Shown: positions 17,962 to 27,236, counted from the stretch's first letter. The stretch: DNA of 64,000 bases from Nocardioides luteus (GCF_015752315.1 NZ_JADOVJ010000001.1:4828501-4892500); one strand, 5' to 3'. The notes: generated from the sequence alone by a model not told the origin. Program-made: numbers and translations.

Positions 17962-18759
17962 ATGGGTCTGGACAAGGTGGTCGGGTCGGCCGCGGAGGCG
18001 GTCGCCGACATTCACAGCGGGGCCAGCCTGGCCGTGGGTGGCTTCGGGCTGGTGGGCATCCCCTGGTTCCTGATCGAGGCGCTGCGCGAGCAGGGGGCGG
18101 ACGACCTGATGGTCGTCTCCAACAACTGCGGCGTCGACGGTGCGGGGCTCGGGCTGCTGCTCGACGACCACCGCATCTCCCGCGTGATCGCGAGCTACAT
18201 CGGCGAGAACAAGGAGTTCGGCCGCCAGTACCTGGCGGGCGAGATCACCCTCGAGCTCACTCCGCAGGGCACCCTCGCCGAGCGGATGCGCGCCGGCGGC
18301 AGCGGGATCGGCGCGTTCTACACCCCGACCGGCGTCGGCACGATGGTCTCCGACGGCGGCCTGCCCTACCGCTACAACCCCGACGGCACGGTCGCCGAGG
18401 CCTCCGAGCCGAAGGAGGTCCGGGAGTTCCACGGCAAGCAGATGGTGCTCGAGGAGGGCATCATCACCGACTTCGCGCTGGTGCGGGCGACCCGGGTCGA
18501 CCGGGCCGGCAACGCCCAGTTCAACGCCTCCACGCGCAACTTCAACGTGCCCGCCGCGATGGCCGGACGGGTGACGATCGTCGAGGCCGAGGAGGTCGTC
18601 GAGGTCGGTGAGATCGCCCCCGCCGACGTACATCTCCCCGGGATCTTCGTGAAGCGGATCGTCGCCCTGACTCCCGAGCAGGCGGCACGGAAAGACATCG
18701 AGAAGCGTACGACGCGCGGCGAGCGCCCCACCGACACCGCATCGAGCAAGGAGGCCTGA
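17962..18759 (+). CDS. scoA: 3-oxoacid CoA-transferase subunit A
   Basis: Alpha subunit of a class I CoA-transferase of 265 residues. It opens with the CoA-binding glycine loop GASLAVGGFGLVGIP and contains GTMVSDGGLPYRY, typical of succinyl-CoA:3-ketoacid and related enzymes. ATG 17962 follows GCAGAGAAGAC. It lies 47 bases after the thiolase and 3 before subunit B, so the three form an operon moving CoA onto a 3-oxoacid that the thiolase then splits. Succinyl-CoA is the likely donor. Acetoacetate versus 3-oxoadipate as substrate is unresolved. Confidence 0.92.
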   Translation: MGLDKVVGSAAEAVADIHSGASLAVGGFGLVGIPWFLIEALREQGADDLMVVSNNCGVDGAGLGLLLDDHRISRVIASYIGENKEFGRQYLAGEITLELTPQGTLAERMRAGGSGIGAFYTPTGVGTMVSDGGLPYRYNPDGTVAEASEPKEVREFHGKQMVLEEGIITDFALVRATRVDRAGNAQFNASTRNFNVPAAMAGRVTIVEAEEVVEVGEIAPADVHLPGIFVKRIVALTPEQAARKDIEKRTTRGERPTDTASSKEA

Positions 18760-18762
18760 GTC

Positions 18763-19413
18763 ATGGCTTGGGACCGCAACCAGATGGCCGCGCGCGCCGC
18801 ACAGGAGCTCCAGGACGGCGACTACGTCAACCTCGGGATCGGCCTGCCGACGCTGATCCCCGACTACATCCCCGAGACCTCGACGGTCGTGCTGCACGCC
18901 GAGAACGGCATCCTCGGCGTCGGCCCGTTCCCCTACGAGGACGAGGTCGACCCCGACCTGATCAACGCCGGCAAGCAGACCGTGACCGTGCTCGCCGGGG
19001 CGTCCTACTTCGACTCCGCCACCTCGTTCGCGATGATCCGCGGTGGCCACATCGACGTCGCCGTGCTCGGCGCGATGCAGGTCTCCGTCAACGGCGACAT
19101 CGCCAACTGGATGGTGCCCGGCCAGATGGTCAAGGGCATGGGCGGCGCGATGGACCTCGTCTCCGGCGCCGGGCGCGTGATCGTGCTGATGGAGCACGTC
19201 ACCAAGAAGGGCGCCCCCAAGCTGCTGGCGGCCTGCGACCTGCCGCTGACCGGCCGTGGGATCGTGAAGCGGGTCATCACGGACCTCGGGGTTCTCGATG
19301 TCACCGGCGAGGCGTTCGAGCTCGTCGAGCTGGCGCCTGGGGTGACGTACGACGAGGTCGTGGCGGCCACGGGCGCGCCGGTGGTCGACAAGACGACGGC
19401 AGCGGTCGCTTAG
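18763..19413 (+). CDS. scoB: 3-oxoacid CoA-transferase subunit B
   Basis: Beta subunit of 216 residues carrying the catalytic Glu47 in [11 protein letters not shown], the SENG/AENG motif where the glutamyl-CoA thioester forms. Early [11 protein letters not shown] and later [14 protein letters not shown] are family landmarks. It is paired with subunit A through a 3-base gap. A hairpin (19472-19495) follows some 60 bases after the stop. Confidence 0.93.
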   Translation: MAWDRNQMAARAAQELQDGDYVNLGIGLPTLIPDYIPETSTVVLHAENGILGVGPFPYEDEVDPDLINAGKQTVTVLAGASYFDSATSFAMIRGGHIDVAVLGAMQVSVNGDIANWMVPGQMVKGMGGAMDLVSGAGRVIVLMEHVTKKGAPKLLAACDLPLTGRGIVKRVITDLGVLDVTGEAFELVELAPGVTYDEVVAATGAPVVDKTTAAVA

Positions 19414-19429
19414 TCTCACTATCCAATAT

Positions 19430-19444
19430 CGGAACACGGTTCCG
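19430..19444. promoter_or_regulatory. Inverted repeat upstream of CocE-type hydrolase
   Basis: CGGAAC-ACG-GTTCCG is a perfect 15-bp inverted repeat in the gap between scoB and the hydrolase, placed where an operator would sit. No regulator gene is adjacent. Confidence 0.3.
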
Positions 19445-19471
19445 TAACTCGCGTTTGCACTTCCTCGTTTC

Positions 19472-19495
19472 GGGGTGTGATACCCACCACACCCC
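19472..19495 (+). terminator. Hairpin after scoB
   Basis: GGGGTGTG and CACACCCC are perfectly complementary around an 8-nt loop. No T-run follows. It could instead be an operator or leader hairpin of the hydrolase, whose start is 11 bases on. Confidence 0.45.
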
Positions 19496-19506
19496 TGGAG
19501 TGAGTC

Positions 19507-21330
19507 GTGAAACTCGGCAGACTGGCCTTCCTCGTTCCGTTCCTGGCTCTCCTCACGACCTTTCTGCCGCCAGCACTCTCCCCGCCCGCCGCCTCGGCGG
19601 TGCCTGCGGCCACCGCTCAGGCACCCCAGGCACGGGCCGGGACGTGGAACCCGCGGCCGGCGACGTACGGCGTGGTCGTGGAGAAGGACGTCGAGATCAC
19701 GATGTCCGACGGCGTGGTGCTGCGCGCCGACATCCACCGCCCGGCGAAGGCCGACGGCACCGCGGCGGCCGGCCGGTTCCCGGTGATCTTGACGCAGAAC
19801 CCGTACAACAAGAACGTCGCGGGCGGGGGCGGCGACTACTTCGTGCAGCGGGGGTACGTCTTCGTCCAGACCGACGTACGCGGCACCGGCTCCTCCGCCG
19901 GGCAGTGGGACGCGTTCGGCGACCGGGAGCAGAGGGACGGCCTCGAGGTGGCCAACTGGGCGACCTCGACGAAGCGTCCGTGGAGCAACGGCGAGCTCGG
20001 CCTGTGGGGCCCGTCCTACATGGCGATCAACCAGTTCTTCACCGCCGCCCAGCACCCGCGCGGGTTGAAGGCGATGTTCCCGATCGTGCCCGCCGGCGAC
20101 GTCTACCGTGACGTCGTCGCCTCCGGCGGGCAGATCGACGCCGGCTTCATCCCGCTGTGGTTCGGGCTGGTCACCGGATCGGGACTGGTGCCGCCGGCCG
20201 TCAACAAGACCCGCCCGGAGGCCACGCTGACCACGTTGCTGCAGCACGTCGGCGGCGCGCTCGGGTTCCAGGTGCCCATGCTCGTCGGTGCGGCGCTGGG
20301 GAGCGACGCGGGCTACGACGGGCCGTTCTACACGAAGCGCTCGCCGCTGAGCGTGGTCGACGAGATCGATGTGCCGACGTTCGTCACGGCCGGGCAGTAC
20401 GACATCTTCCAGCGCGGCACCCCGATGCTCTTCGACCGGATGCAGCGGAACGGGGTCGACACCAAGCTGCTCATCGGTCCGTGGACCCACGCCGAGGCCG
20501 CGACCGCAGCCGGTCTGGACGGCAGCGGGATCAACAGCCTCGACGAGATGGCGCTGCGGTGGTTCGACACACACATCAAGGACATCCCCGACGCGGCCCT
20601 CGACACGGACGTCGCCCCGGTGACCTATCACGAGATCGGGTCCGGAAAGTGGCGCACGATGAAGTCGTGGCTCGGGAGCGAGGTCCGGGCCAGGACGTAC
20701 GCCCTCGGGTCGGACCTGAAGGCGGTCGGCGGCGACACCATCGTGCCGCTGCCGGTGCAGGGGCTGTGCTCGCGCAGCACCGCGCAGTGGACCGCGGGCG
20801 CCCTCGCGATCCCCGGCTGCGTGACCGACAACCGGATCAACGACGCGCTCGGGGTCTCCTACGAGACAGCTCCGGCCACCTCCCGCACGGCCTTCTCCGG
20901 GCCGCTCAACGCCGACCTGTCCGTCTCCACGACCGGCACCGACGGACTGATCTCGGTCTCGGTCGAGGACGTCGCTCCCGACGGCTCCGTCGACCGCATC
21001 ACCGGCGGCTGGCAGACCCTGCGCCACCGCGCCGTCATCCCGTCGAGGTCGCGGACGCTGAACGGCCAGGTCGTCCAGCCCTGGCACCCCTTCACCCGGG
21101 AGGCCGAGCAGGCGGTCGTGCCGGGCCGGATCTATCGCGTTCCCGTCGAGGTCTTCCCGACCGGCGCGGTGATCGAGAAGGGCCACCGCCTCCGGGTCAC
21201 CGTCCACTCCTACGACGTCCCCCACCTGCTGCCCAACGTCAAGCAGCTGGTCCGGGGCGTGGCCGGCGTGGTCACGGTCCATCACACGGCGGCGAACCCC
21301 TCGACGCTGGTCCTCCCGGTCCGGAGGTAG
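19507..21330 (+). CDS. Secreted CocE/NonD family acyl hydrolase (S15 type)
   Basis: Exported alpha/beta-hydrolase of 607 residues. Residues 1-38 are a signal peptide (LAFLVPFLALLTTFLPPAL). Nucleophile Ser170 lies in LWGPSYMAIN, a variant of the usual GxSYxG. The acid is probably Asp in TAGQYDIFQRG (about 298) and His328 is in GPWTHAE. The C-terminal 230 residues form the jelly-roll domain of X-Pro dipeptidyl-peptidase and cocaine-esterase relatives, with VEDVAPDGS. GTG 19507 is the start before the signal peptide. The substrate (ester or peptide) is unknown. Confidence 0.9.
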   Translation: MKLGRLAFLVPFLALLTTFLPPALSPPAASAVPAATAQAPQARAGTWNPRPATYGVVVEKDVEITMSDGVVLRADIHRPAKADGTAAAGRFPVILTQNPYNKNVAGGGGDYFVQRGYVFVQTDVRGTGSSAGQWDAFGDREQRDGLEVANWATSTKRPWSNGELGLWGPSYMAINQFFTAAQHPRGLKAMFPIVPAGDVYRDVVASGGQIDAGFIPLWFGLVTGSGLVPPAVNKTRPEATLTTLLQHVGGALGFQVPMLVGAALGSDAGYDGPFYTKRSPLSVVDEIDVPTFVTAGQYDIFQRGTPMLFDRMQRNGVDTKLLIGPWTHAEAATAAGLDGSGINSLDEMALRWFDTHIKDIPDAALDTDVAPVTYHEIGSGKWRTMKSWLGSEVRARTYALGSDLKAVGGDTIVPLPVQGLCSRSTAQWTAGALAIPGCVTDNRINDALGVSYETAPATSRTAFSGPLNADLSVSTTGTDGLISVSVEDVAPDGSVDRITGGWQTLRHRAVIPSRSRTLNGQVVQPWHPFTREAEQAVVPGRIYRVPVEVFPTGAVIEKGHRLRVTVHSYDVPHLLPNVKQLVRGVAGVVTVHHTAANPSTLVLPVRR

Positions 21331-21361
21331 CGCCGAGGGGCACGGCCCTGGCATCGGGAGC

Positions 21362-22579
21362 TCAGCGACTGGCTTCTTCCGGCACGCGCTCGGAGACCTT
21401 CGGGTCCCGGGCGCGTGCGGCGTTCACGAGCAGGTACGCCGCGACCGCCGCCCCCACGGCCAACGCGATCGCCGCCGAGGCGTAGGCGGCGCCGTAGCCG
21501 GAGGTCGTGACCAGGCCCGCGGCGATCAGGGTGCCGATGAACCCGCCGGCCTGCTGGGTGGTCGTGGTCAGGCCGGAGCCGATCCCGGCGTGCTCCGGCG
21601 CCAGCGCGCCCATCGCCAGCGCCGTGACCTGCGGCATCGCGAGTCCGAAGCCCAGGCCCATCACGACCGCGCCGGGAAGGACGTCGAACGCGAAGCTGCC
21701 GGCCTCCGGCAGGCGAACGAGGTAGACCATGCCGGCGACGAAGCCGAGCACACCGGCGACCAGGACCCGCTCCGAGCCGAACCGCTCGGCCAGCGTGGCG
21801 CTGAAGCCCAGGCTCGCGACCGCGATCACCGCGCTGACCGGGAGGAACGCCAGGCCGGTCGCGAGCGCCCCGAAGCCGAGGACGTCGTGAAGGTAGAGCG
21901 TGGTGACGAACTGGAAGGTGAACCCGGCGAAGGTCAGGGTCAGCAGGATCAGATTCGCGAGGGCGAACCGGCGCTCGGCGAACAGGCCGCGTGGGAGCAG
22001 GCCACCCTTGGCACCGGTGCGCGGCGTACCTTCCACCGCGCGGAGCGCGACGAGCAGCGCGACGATGCCGACCGGCACGTTGATCAGGAACGCCCAGCGC
22101 CAGGACGCGACCTCGGTGAGTACGCCACCCAGGACCGTCCCCACCGAGGCACCGATCGAGCCGACGAAAGCGAGCACGGCGAAGGCACGGAGGCGGTCGC
22201 GGGTCTCGGAGTAGAGGCCCGCGATCATCCCGAGCACCACGGCCGAGGCGATGCCGCCGCCGAGACCCTGGACGAACCGGGCGGCGACCAGGGACGCCGG
22301 GTCCCAGGCGAGACCGCACCATGCCGACGCGAGCGTGAAGATGCTCAGCCCGGCGAGGAAGACGGGGCGGGTCCCGAAGGCGTCGCCGGCCCGGCCTGCC
22401 GGGAGCAGGACGAGCGCGAAGGCGAGGAGGAAGCCGTTGACGATCCAGGCCAGCGAGGTGTCGCCGAAGCCGAGGTCGTCACGGATGGCAGGAAGGGCGA
22501 CGGTCACGACCGTGCCGTCGAGGATCACCATCAGCTGAGTTGCTGCGAGGGTCGCGAGCGCGACTGTCTTGGTCGTCAT
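21362..22579 (-). CDS. MFS drug efflux transporter
   Basis: Major facilitator of 405 residues with about twelve membrane segments. TM1 carries LDGTVVTVALPAIRDDLG (motif D1 of the drug:H+ antiporters) and the following loop has AGRAGDAFGTRPVFLAG (motif A variant). ATG 22579 is preceded, seven bases away, by TATGGT, so it is probably leaderless; a start further upstream would lie in the operator. The upstream MarR gene and the perfect operator before this start indicate MarR-controlled efflux of a toxic compound. Confidence 0.9.
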   Translation of the reverse strand: MTTKTVALATLAATQLMVILDGTVVTVALPAIRDDLGFGDTSLAWIVNGFLLAFALVLLPAGRAGDAFGTRPVFLAGLSIFTLASAWCGLAWDPASLVAARFVQGLGGGIASAVVLGMIAGLYSETRDRLRAFAVLAFVGSIGASVGTVLGGVLTEVASWRWAFLINVPVGIVALLVALRAVEGTPRTGAKGGLLPRGLFAERRFALANLILLTLTFAGFTFQFVTTLYLHDVLGFGALATGLAFLPVSAVIAVASLGFSATLAERFGSERVLVAGVLGFVAGMVYLVRLPEAGSFAFDVLPGAVVMGLGFGLAMPQVTALAMGALAPEHAGIGSGLTTTTQQAGGFIGTLIAAGLVTTSGYGAAYASAAIALAVGAAVAAYLLVNAARARDPKVSERVPEEASR

Positions 22580-22594
22580 AGATACGACCATAGA

Positions 22595-22618
22595 AGATTG
22601 TTTGTTATGAAACAATCT
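22595..22618. promoter_or_regulatory. MarR-type operator of the efflux gene
   Basis: AGATTGTTT and AAACAATCT form a perfect 9-bp inverted repeat with a 6-bp spacer. It covers the -35/spacer region just upstream of the TATGGT -10 (22587-22592) of the MFS gene. MarR repressors bind such sites. Confidence 0.7.
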
Positions 22619-22648
22619 ATTTCTGGATATTCGCTTGTTAGACCTATC

Positions 22649-23122
22649 TCAGCGGGCCGATGCAGGCGCACGGCGCCGCAGCGTCATCGTGTGCGACGGC
22701 GTGGCCCAAGGCCCCTCGACCAGGTGCTGCAGCGCCTCGAGGAACGCCTCACCCTCGCTCGGCGCCAGGCTCTCGAGGGCCTTGGCGACGGTCGCGTTGT
22801 AGACCTTCGAGGCCTCCTTGAGCGCCTTCGCGCCGGCCGGGGTGAGCGCGACGATGCGAGCCCGGCGGTCGGTGCTCGAGACACGTCGCTCGGCGAGGCC
22901 GCGGCGCTCCAGGTTGTCGAGGGTGGTGACCATCGTGGTCTTGTCGAGCATCGCCATCTCGGCCACGGCGTTCTGGGTGTACTCCCCCTCGGCGGCCTTC
23001 ATCAGCACGCAGTACTCCCGCACCGAGAGCTCCAGGCCCGCCAGCGCCTCGCCGACCTGGGCCGCGAAGGCGTGGGCCGACTGGTTGAGCAGGAACAGCA
23101 GGTCAATACGTGGTCCGGTCAT
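22649..23122 (-). CDS. MarR-family transcriptional repressor
   Basis: A 157-residue winged-helix regulator. The wHTH spans about residues 33-100: LSVREYCVLMKAAEGEY, then the recognition helix region MLDKTTMVTTLDNLERRGLAERR and the wing DRRARIVALTPAG. It is 69 bases upstream of the MFS gene on the same strand, with the operator in between, and has its own periodic half-sites upstream (23124-23176), consistent with autoregulation. Confidence 0.93.
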   Translation of the reverse strand: MTGPRIDLLFLLNQSAHAFAAQVGEALAGLELSVREYCVLMKAAEGEYTQNAVAEMAMLDKTTMVTTLDNLERRGLAERRVSSTDRRARIVALTPAGAKALKEASKVYNATVAKALESLAPSEGEAFLEALQHLVEGPWATPSHTMTLRRRAPASAR

Positions 23123-23123
23123 G

Positions 23124-23176
23124 AACCAGATCTTAACGAACCATCTGATACGGAACTATCTTCTGATCAACTATCT
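23124..23176. repeat. 15-bp-periodic half-site array upstream of marR
   Basis: AACCATCT (23139), AACTATCT (23154) and AACTATCT (23169) are direct repeats at exact 15-bp spacing, with a weaker fourth unit AACCAGAT at 23124. The reverse complement AGATAGTT resembles the AGATTGTTT half-site of the downstream MFS operator, so this is probably where the MarR protein regulates itself. Confidence 0.6.
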
Positions 23177-23184
23177 ATGCAGAA

Positions 23185-23220
23185 CGGCGCCCGACCCCGG
23201 CATATCGGGGTCGAGCGCCG
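23185..23220 (-). terminator. Terminator of glutathione peroxidase gene
   Basis: CGGCGCCCGACCCCG and CGGGGTCGAGCGCCG form a 15-bp stem with one mismatch and a 6-nt loop, 13 bases after the gpx stop on the minus strand. Confidence 0.8.
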
Positions 23221-23232
23221 TCCGGCATCGCC

Positions 23233-23697
23233 TCAGAGATACTGGACGAGGTCCGCCTGGATCTCTTCAGGCGTCACCTGCGGCTCGTAGCGCTTGACGA
23301 CCTCGCCCTCGCGACCGATGAGGAACTTGGTGAAGTTCCACTGGATGTCGCCCGGCGCCTCGGCACGAAGGAACTCGTAGAGCGGAGCAGAGTTCTCCCC
23401 GTTGACATCGATCTTGGAGAGGACCGGGAACGTCACGTCGTAGGTCGTCTTGCAGAACTCCTGGATCTCGTCGTCGGTGCCGGGCTCCTGACCCATGAAC
23501 TGGTTGCACGGGAACCCGATGACCTCGACGCCGGAGTCGCTGGTGGCGCGATAGAGCGCCTCGAGACCCTCGTACTGCGGCGTCAGACCGCACTTGCTGG
23601 CTACGTTGACGATCAGCAGCAGCTTGCCCTTGTAGTCACCGAGCGAGACGGTGCTGCCATCAGCGGCGGTCACTTCGAAGTCGTACGTGGTGGTCAC
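23233..23697 (-). CDS. Glutathione peroxidase family thiol peroxidase
   Basis: Thioredoxin-fold peroxidase of 154 residues that reduces peroxides. Peroxidatic Cys is in VASKCGLTPQYEGL (residue about 36), the catalytic Gln in FPCNQFMGQEPG (about 70, which also holds the possible resolving Cys), and Trp/Asn in WNFTKFLIGREG. Actinobacteria lack glutathione, so thioredoxin or mycothiol is the probable reductant (family knowledge). Start is GTG 23697 with GGAGAGAG upstream. Confidence 0.94.
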   Translation of the reverse strand: MTTTYDFEVTAADGSTVSLGDYKGKLLLIVNVASKCGLTPQYEGLEALYRATSDSGVEVIGFPCNQFMGQEPGTDDEIQEFCKTTYDVTFPVLSKIDVNGENSAPLYEFLRAEAPGDIQWNFTKFLIGREGEVVKRYEPQVTPEEIQADLVQYL

Positions 23698-23754
23698 AGG
23701 TCTCTCTCCTCGATCGAGTTGCGGTGCAGGGGGACAACCTTGCTCGCCCCGAGG

Positions 23755-24057
23755 TTATGCCCCGCGCTGATGCGGGACCGACGAGGCCTCCTCGGCCAGG
23801 CGGCGGTCGCGCGCGACCGTCATGATCGCGGCCGACATCCACTCGAGCGCCTCGGGCATCTCGAAGGCGATCTCCTCGAGCAGCGTCGGCATGTCGTGAC
23901 GCCCGACCGAGAGCAGCATCTCGCTCAGCGATCCGTCGGGCGCGGCGACCATGAACCGGAACTCGATCGCCTCGGGGGTCACCGTGGCCGCGCACCGGCT
24001 GGTCTCGAACGTCCACGGCGCACGGCGGGCCTGGCCCTGGGTGCCGGGAGTCGTCAT
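23755..24057 (-). CDS. Hypothetical protein, 100 aa
   Basis: Not recognised. A soluble protein with an acidic helical middle (LLEEIAFEMPEALEWMSAAIMTV) and a preceding beta-rich part (TVTPEAIEFRFMVAAPDG). It sits 57 bases upstream of gpx on the same strand and could be co-transcribed. Codon use is like its neighbours, which supports its being real. No function is proposed. Confidence 0.6.
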   Translation of the reverse strand: MTTPGTQGQARRAPWTFETSRCAATVTPEAIEFRFMVAAPDGSLSEMLLSVGRHDMPTLLEEIAFEMPEALEWMSAAIMTVARDRRLAEEASSVPHQRGA

Positions 24058-24243
24058 GACCGCGCATCATATTCAGGTTGCCGCCCCGCCCGCACCCCTT
24101 TCACGCCTCGGATCACCCCTCGAACAGTGATTCGAATCTCGCCACGAGACACACCACCCCAACGCACGCGGAAGACGCCGACGACCGGTACGTTCATCCG
24201 CGGTCATACGGCGGGGGAACACTGGAGAGGGACACAACTTCAC

Positions 24244-25068
24244 ATGATGGGCGGGCATCACGCGGCCTCCGGGGCTGCCGCGTGGATCGCAGTGACATCG
24301 TCGGCACCGATCGCGTTCGGGTGGTACCCGGGCGTATCGGACGTGGGCGTGATGACCGGCACCCTGGTGTGCGCCGGCGCCGCGCTCCTTCCGGACGCGG
24401 ACCACCACAACGGCACGATCGCCAACTCGCTGCCACCGGTCTCCGACGGCGTGACGAGGATCGTCGGACAGGTCTCCGGCGGCCACCGCAACGGCACCCA
24501 CTCGATCCTCGGCGTGCTCGCCTTCACCGGCCTCGCCTGGGGCGCAGGCACGCTCTCCCTCCAGACCGAGCGCTTCGGCAGCATCCTGATCGGCCCGGGC
24601 ATCATGTGCGTCCTGCTGGTCGCCTTCGCGATGAACGCGCTGAAGCTCACCCGCAGAGGGTTCGTCTGGCCCTGGGTCTCCGCGGTGACGCTGGCGACGG
24701 TGATCGCGATCTTCGCGCCCGAGGAGTGGTGGTGGATGCCGTTCTCGGTCGCGCTGGGCTGCGTCGTCCATCTCCTCGGCGACTTCGTGACCACGATGGG
24801 GATCCCGCTGTTCTGGCCGATCGCGCCCAAGCCACCCAGGTGGGTCCGCCGCAACAAGTGGCTGCCCTTCGACAACATGTGGACCCGGGGCGGCAACTTC
24901 GCCCTCCCGATCCTCGGCGACGCCGGCTCCATCCGGGAGTGGGTCGTGATGACGCCGATCAGCCTCTACGCGATCGTCGGCTTCGGCTGGGCGCTGCTGA
25001 GCCAGATGGGCTTCGACGTGGAGAGCCGCTGGGACGTCCTGGTCTCGAACCTCAGCACCCTCGTCTGA
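24244..25068 (+). CDS. DUF457/YdjM-type membrane-bound metal-dependent hydrolase
   Basis: A 274-residue membrane protein with about six segments. It has the histidine/aspartate pattern of the YdjM/DUF457 family: MMGGHHAASG at the start, LLPDADHHNGT near 48, GGHRNGTHSILG near 80 and HLLGDFVTTMG near 180. These residues probably bind metal near the membrane face. The family is linked to lipid A-like or phospholipid turnover and to SOS induction in E. coli, but the role here is unknown. ATG 24244 is taken; GAGAGG lies rather far (12 bases) upstream and ATG 24247 is equally possible. Confidence 0.85.
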   Translation: MMGGHHAASGAAAWIAVTSSAPIAFGWYPGVSDVGVMTGTLVCAGAALLPDADHHNGTIANSLPPVSDGVTRIVGQVSGGHRNGTHSILGVLAFTGLAWGAGTLSLQTERFGSILIGPGIMCVLLVAFAMNALKLTRRGFVWPWVSAVTLATVIAIFAPEEWWWMPFSVALGCVVHLLGDFVTTMGIPLFWPIAPKPPRWVRRNKWLPFDNMWTRGGNFALPILGDAGSIREWVVMTPISLYAIVGFGWALLSQMGFDVESRWDVLVSNLSTLV

Positions 25069-25099
25069 CCGACGGCCCCGCCGACCGGTACGTCGAGGA

Positions 25100-27160
25100 T
25101 CAGGCCTCGACGTACCGCCGCCGCCCGCGGAGCGGGCGCACGACGAACATCCCGGCCAGCAGCGCGAGCCCGGCGAGGAGGGCGACGACGGCGAGGATCC
25201 CGCTCAGGACGACCTTCGTCTGGATGCCCCGGTGCTCCTCGCCGACATCGTCGGACACGATCAGCGTCATCGCCACGATGGTGTCCTTGAGGAGCTGGAT
25301 GAAGCGGGTCATGTCCTCGGCCCAGACCTGCGCGGCCGGCCTGCCCACGCCGTGGGTCTCCAGGTCGGGGACGACACCCTCGAGCGACCCGTCGTTGATG
25401 ACCTGGACGACGGCGTTCTGCGACACCACGCCCCGGGAGCCGTCCGCGAAGGTGCCGTCGGAGATCTTGTCGAGTGCCTTCTGGGTCGCCTTCGGGGCAT
25501 CGGCGTAGAAGGAGCGCGAGTTGAGCTGCCAGGACGTACGCGCCTCGCTCATCGCCTCCATCGACTCCTCGTCGATCCGCCCGGTCATCAGCGCGGGCAC
25601 CATGATCGCGCGCTCGATCCCCAGCGACTCGGCCGCCGACCTGACGTACTTGAGGTTGGTGACCTGCTTGTAGATCTTCTCGTTGCGGATGTTGGGCATC
25701 TCGGTCGCGAAGTCGAGCAGCTCGTAGGCGGTGTCGGTGTAGGCGGCGATCGCCGCGTCCGTGCTCGCCTTGTCGCCCTCCTCGAGGTCCTTGCGATAGG
25801 CGTCGATGCCCTTGAGGACGGTGTAGGTGCGCTCGACCCGCTCCCGCAGGCTCGGGGTGTCGGCGAGGTCGATCTTGGTGATGTCGGCGTGCCAGGCCTC
25901 GATCGAGTCGTCGGTCACCTGGCGGTAGGCCTGCCGGACCGCGTCCGGGACCTGGTCGGAGCCCAGCGCGTCCCGCTCGAAGATGAGGTCCATCCCGAGC
26001 TCGTAGCTCTCCGGGAGAGCACCCGCGATCGTCATCGCCCGGCTGGAGACGGCCCGCTCCTCGAACGCGTCGGCGAAGGTCAGCCCGCCCAGGACGAGGG
26101 CGATCACGACCGGGACCAGGAGCGCGCCGAGCACCCGGGTGCGCAGAAACCACGGCTTCGGGGCGGCATGGGACCGAGGCGTACGTTGCCCCGACTCCAC
26201 CACACCGGCGATCGCCGTCACCGGCGAGGCCAGCGACGGCGAGGAGGAGGACGAGGACGCCTTGGGGGCCATGATCGCCGCGGGCTTGGGCGGGGCGGAC
26301 AGCTCCCGGCTGCCCGCCGCGATCGCGGGCACGACGCCGGGTCTACGCGCGAAGGCGACGACCTCGCCGGCGGTGGGCCGGCGGGAGGGGTCCTTGTCCA
26401 TCATCGACGCCACGAACTCGTCGACGTGGGCCGGCACGGTGACGACGTCGTTGACGTGCGGAACCGGAGCGGTCACGTGCTGGTAGATCATCGAGACGGG
26501 CTCTGAGCCGGCGTAGGGTGCCCGCCCGGTGAGCAGCTCGAACGCGACGCAGCCGAGCGCGTAGATGTCGCTCGGCGGGCCGACCACGGTGTCGGCGGCC
26601 TGCTCCGGAGAGATGTAGGGCAGGCTGCCCATCACGTGGCGGGTCGAGGTGAGCCGCTCGGCCTGATGGTTGGCCAGCTGGGCGATGCCGAAGTCGAGCA
26701 CCCGGATCCGGCCGTCGCCGTCGTAGACGAGGTTGGACGGCTTGATGTCGCGGTGGATGATCCCGGAGGCGTGGACCGCGCCGAGGGTGCGCGCCACCTG
26801 GACGATCACCTCGCCGGTCTCCTCCATGGTGAACCGCCCCTGCTTCTCGAGCCGGTCGGCGAGCGTCGGGCCGGGAAGCAGCTCCATGACGAGGTAGACG
26901 ATGCTGCCGTACTCGGTCTGCTCGACCCCGACGTCGTGCACCTGCACCGTCCCGGGGTGGCTCGCCGCCGTCGTCGAGAGCGCCTCACGCCGGAACCGCT
27001 CGGTCACCTTCGGGTCGGCCGAGGTCTCCACGACCTTCACGGCGACCCAGCGTTCGAGCCTGATGTCGGCGGCCTGCCAGACCTCGCCCATCCCGCCGCG
27101 GCCAAGCAGTCGGTGCAGGCGGTAGCGGCCTGCGATCGGGGGGCGCGTTCGCATGCGCAT
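25100..27160 (-). CDS. Receptor Ser/Thr protein kinase with NIT-like sensor
   Basis: Transmembrane kinase of 686 residues. Residues 10-270 are a full Hanks-type kinase: P-loop GRGGMGEV (20-27), VAVK with Lys42, catalytic HRDIKPSN (136-143), DFG (156-158) and SPEQ. A Ser/Pro/Ala-rich linker leads to one membrane segment (about 350-370), an all-helical extracellular domain of about 260 residues resembling NIT (nitrate/nitrite-sensing) domains (LKYVRSAAESLGIERAIM), then a second membrane segment near the C-terminus and a short basic tail. PASTA repeats, usual in this class, are absent. It lies 76 bases downstream of a paralogous pseudokinase, and the two probably work as a pair. Confidence 0.92.
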   Translation of the reverse strand: MRMRTRPPIAGRYRLHRLLGRGGMGEVWQAADIRLERWVAVKVVETSADPKVTERFRREALSTTAASHPGTVQVHDVGVEQTEYGSIVYLVMELLPGPTLADRLEKQGRFTMEETGEVIVQVARTLGAVHASGIIHRDIKPSNLVYDGDGRIRVLDFGIAQLANHQAERLTSTRHVMGSLPYISPEQAADTVVGPPSDIYALGCVAFELLTGRAPYAGSEPVSMIYQHVTAPVPHVNDVVTVPAHVDEFVASMMDKDPSRRPTAGEVVAFARRPGVVPAIAAGSRELSAPPKPAAIMAPKASSSSSSPSLASPVTAIAGVVESGQRTPRSHAAPKPWFLRTRVLGALLVPVVIALVLGGLTFADAFEERAVSSRAMTIAGALPESYELGMDLIFERDALGSDQVPDAVRQAYRQVTDDSIEAWHADITKIDLADTPSLRERVERTYTVLKGIDAYRKDLEEGDKASTDAAIAAYTDTAYELLDFATEMPNIRNEKIYKQVTNLKYVRSAAESLGIERAIMVPALMTGRIDEESMEAMSEARTSWQLNSRSFYADAPKATQKALDKISDGTFADGSRGVVSQNAVVQVINDGSLEGVVPDLETHGVGRPAAQVWAEDMTRFIQLLKDTIVAMTLIVSDDVGEEHRGIQTKVVLSGILAVVALLAGLALLAGMFVVRPLRGRRRYVEA

Positions 27161-27236
27161 ATGGTGTCGGACTCACACCCCGTGCGTCTCGTGTACGCAC
27201 CGATGAATTCCGCCGATCTTCGCTGAAGTCGCCGGT

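Noticed and set aside
17818..21354. A 1178-codon open frame on the minus strand, antisense to the CoA-transferase and hydrolase genes
   Set aside because: It runs across several well-supported plus-strand genes, has low-complexity Arg/Gly/Asp/Val composition and no recognisable domain. Long antisense frames are expected at this GC content.
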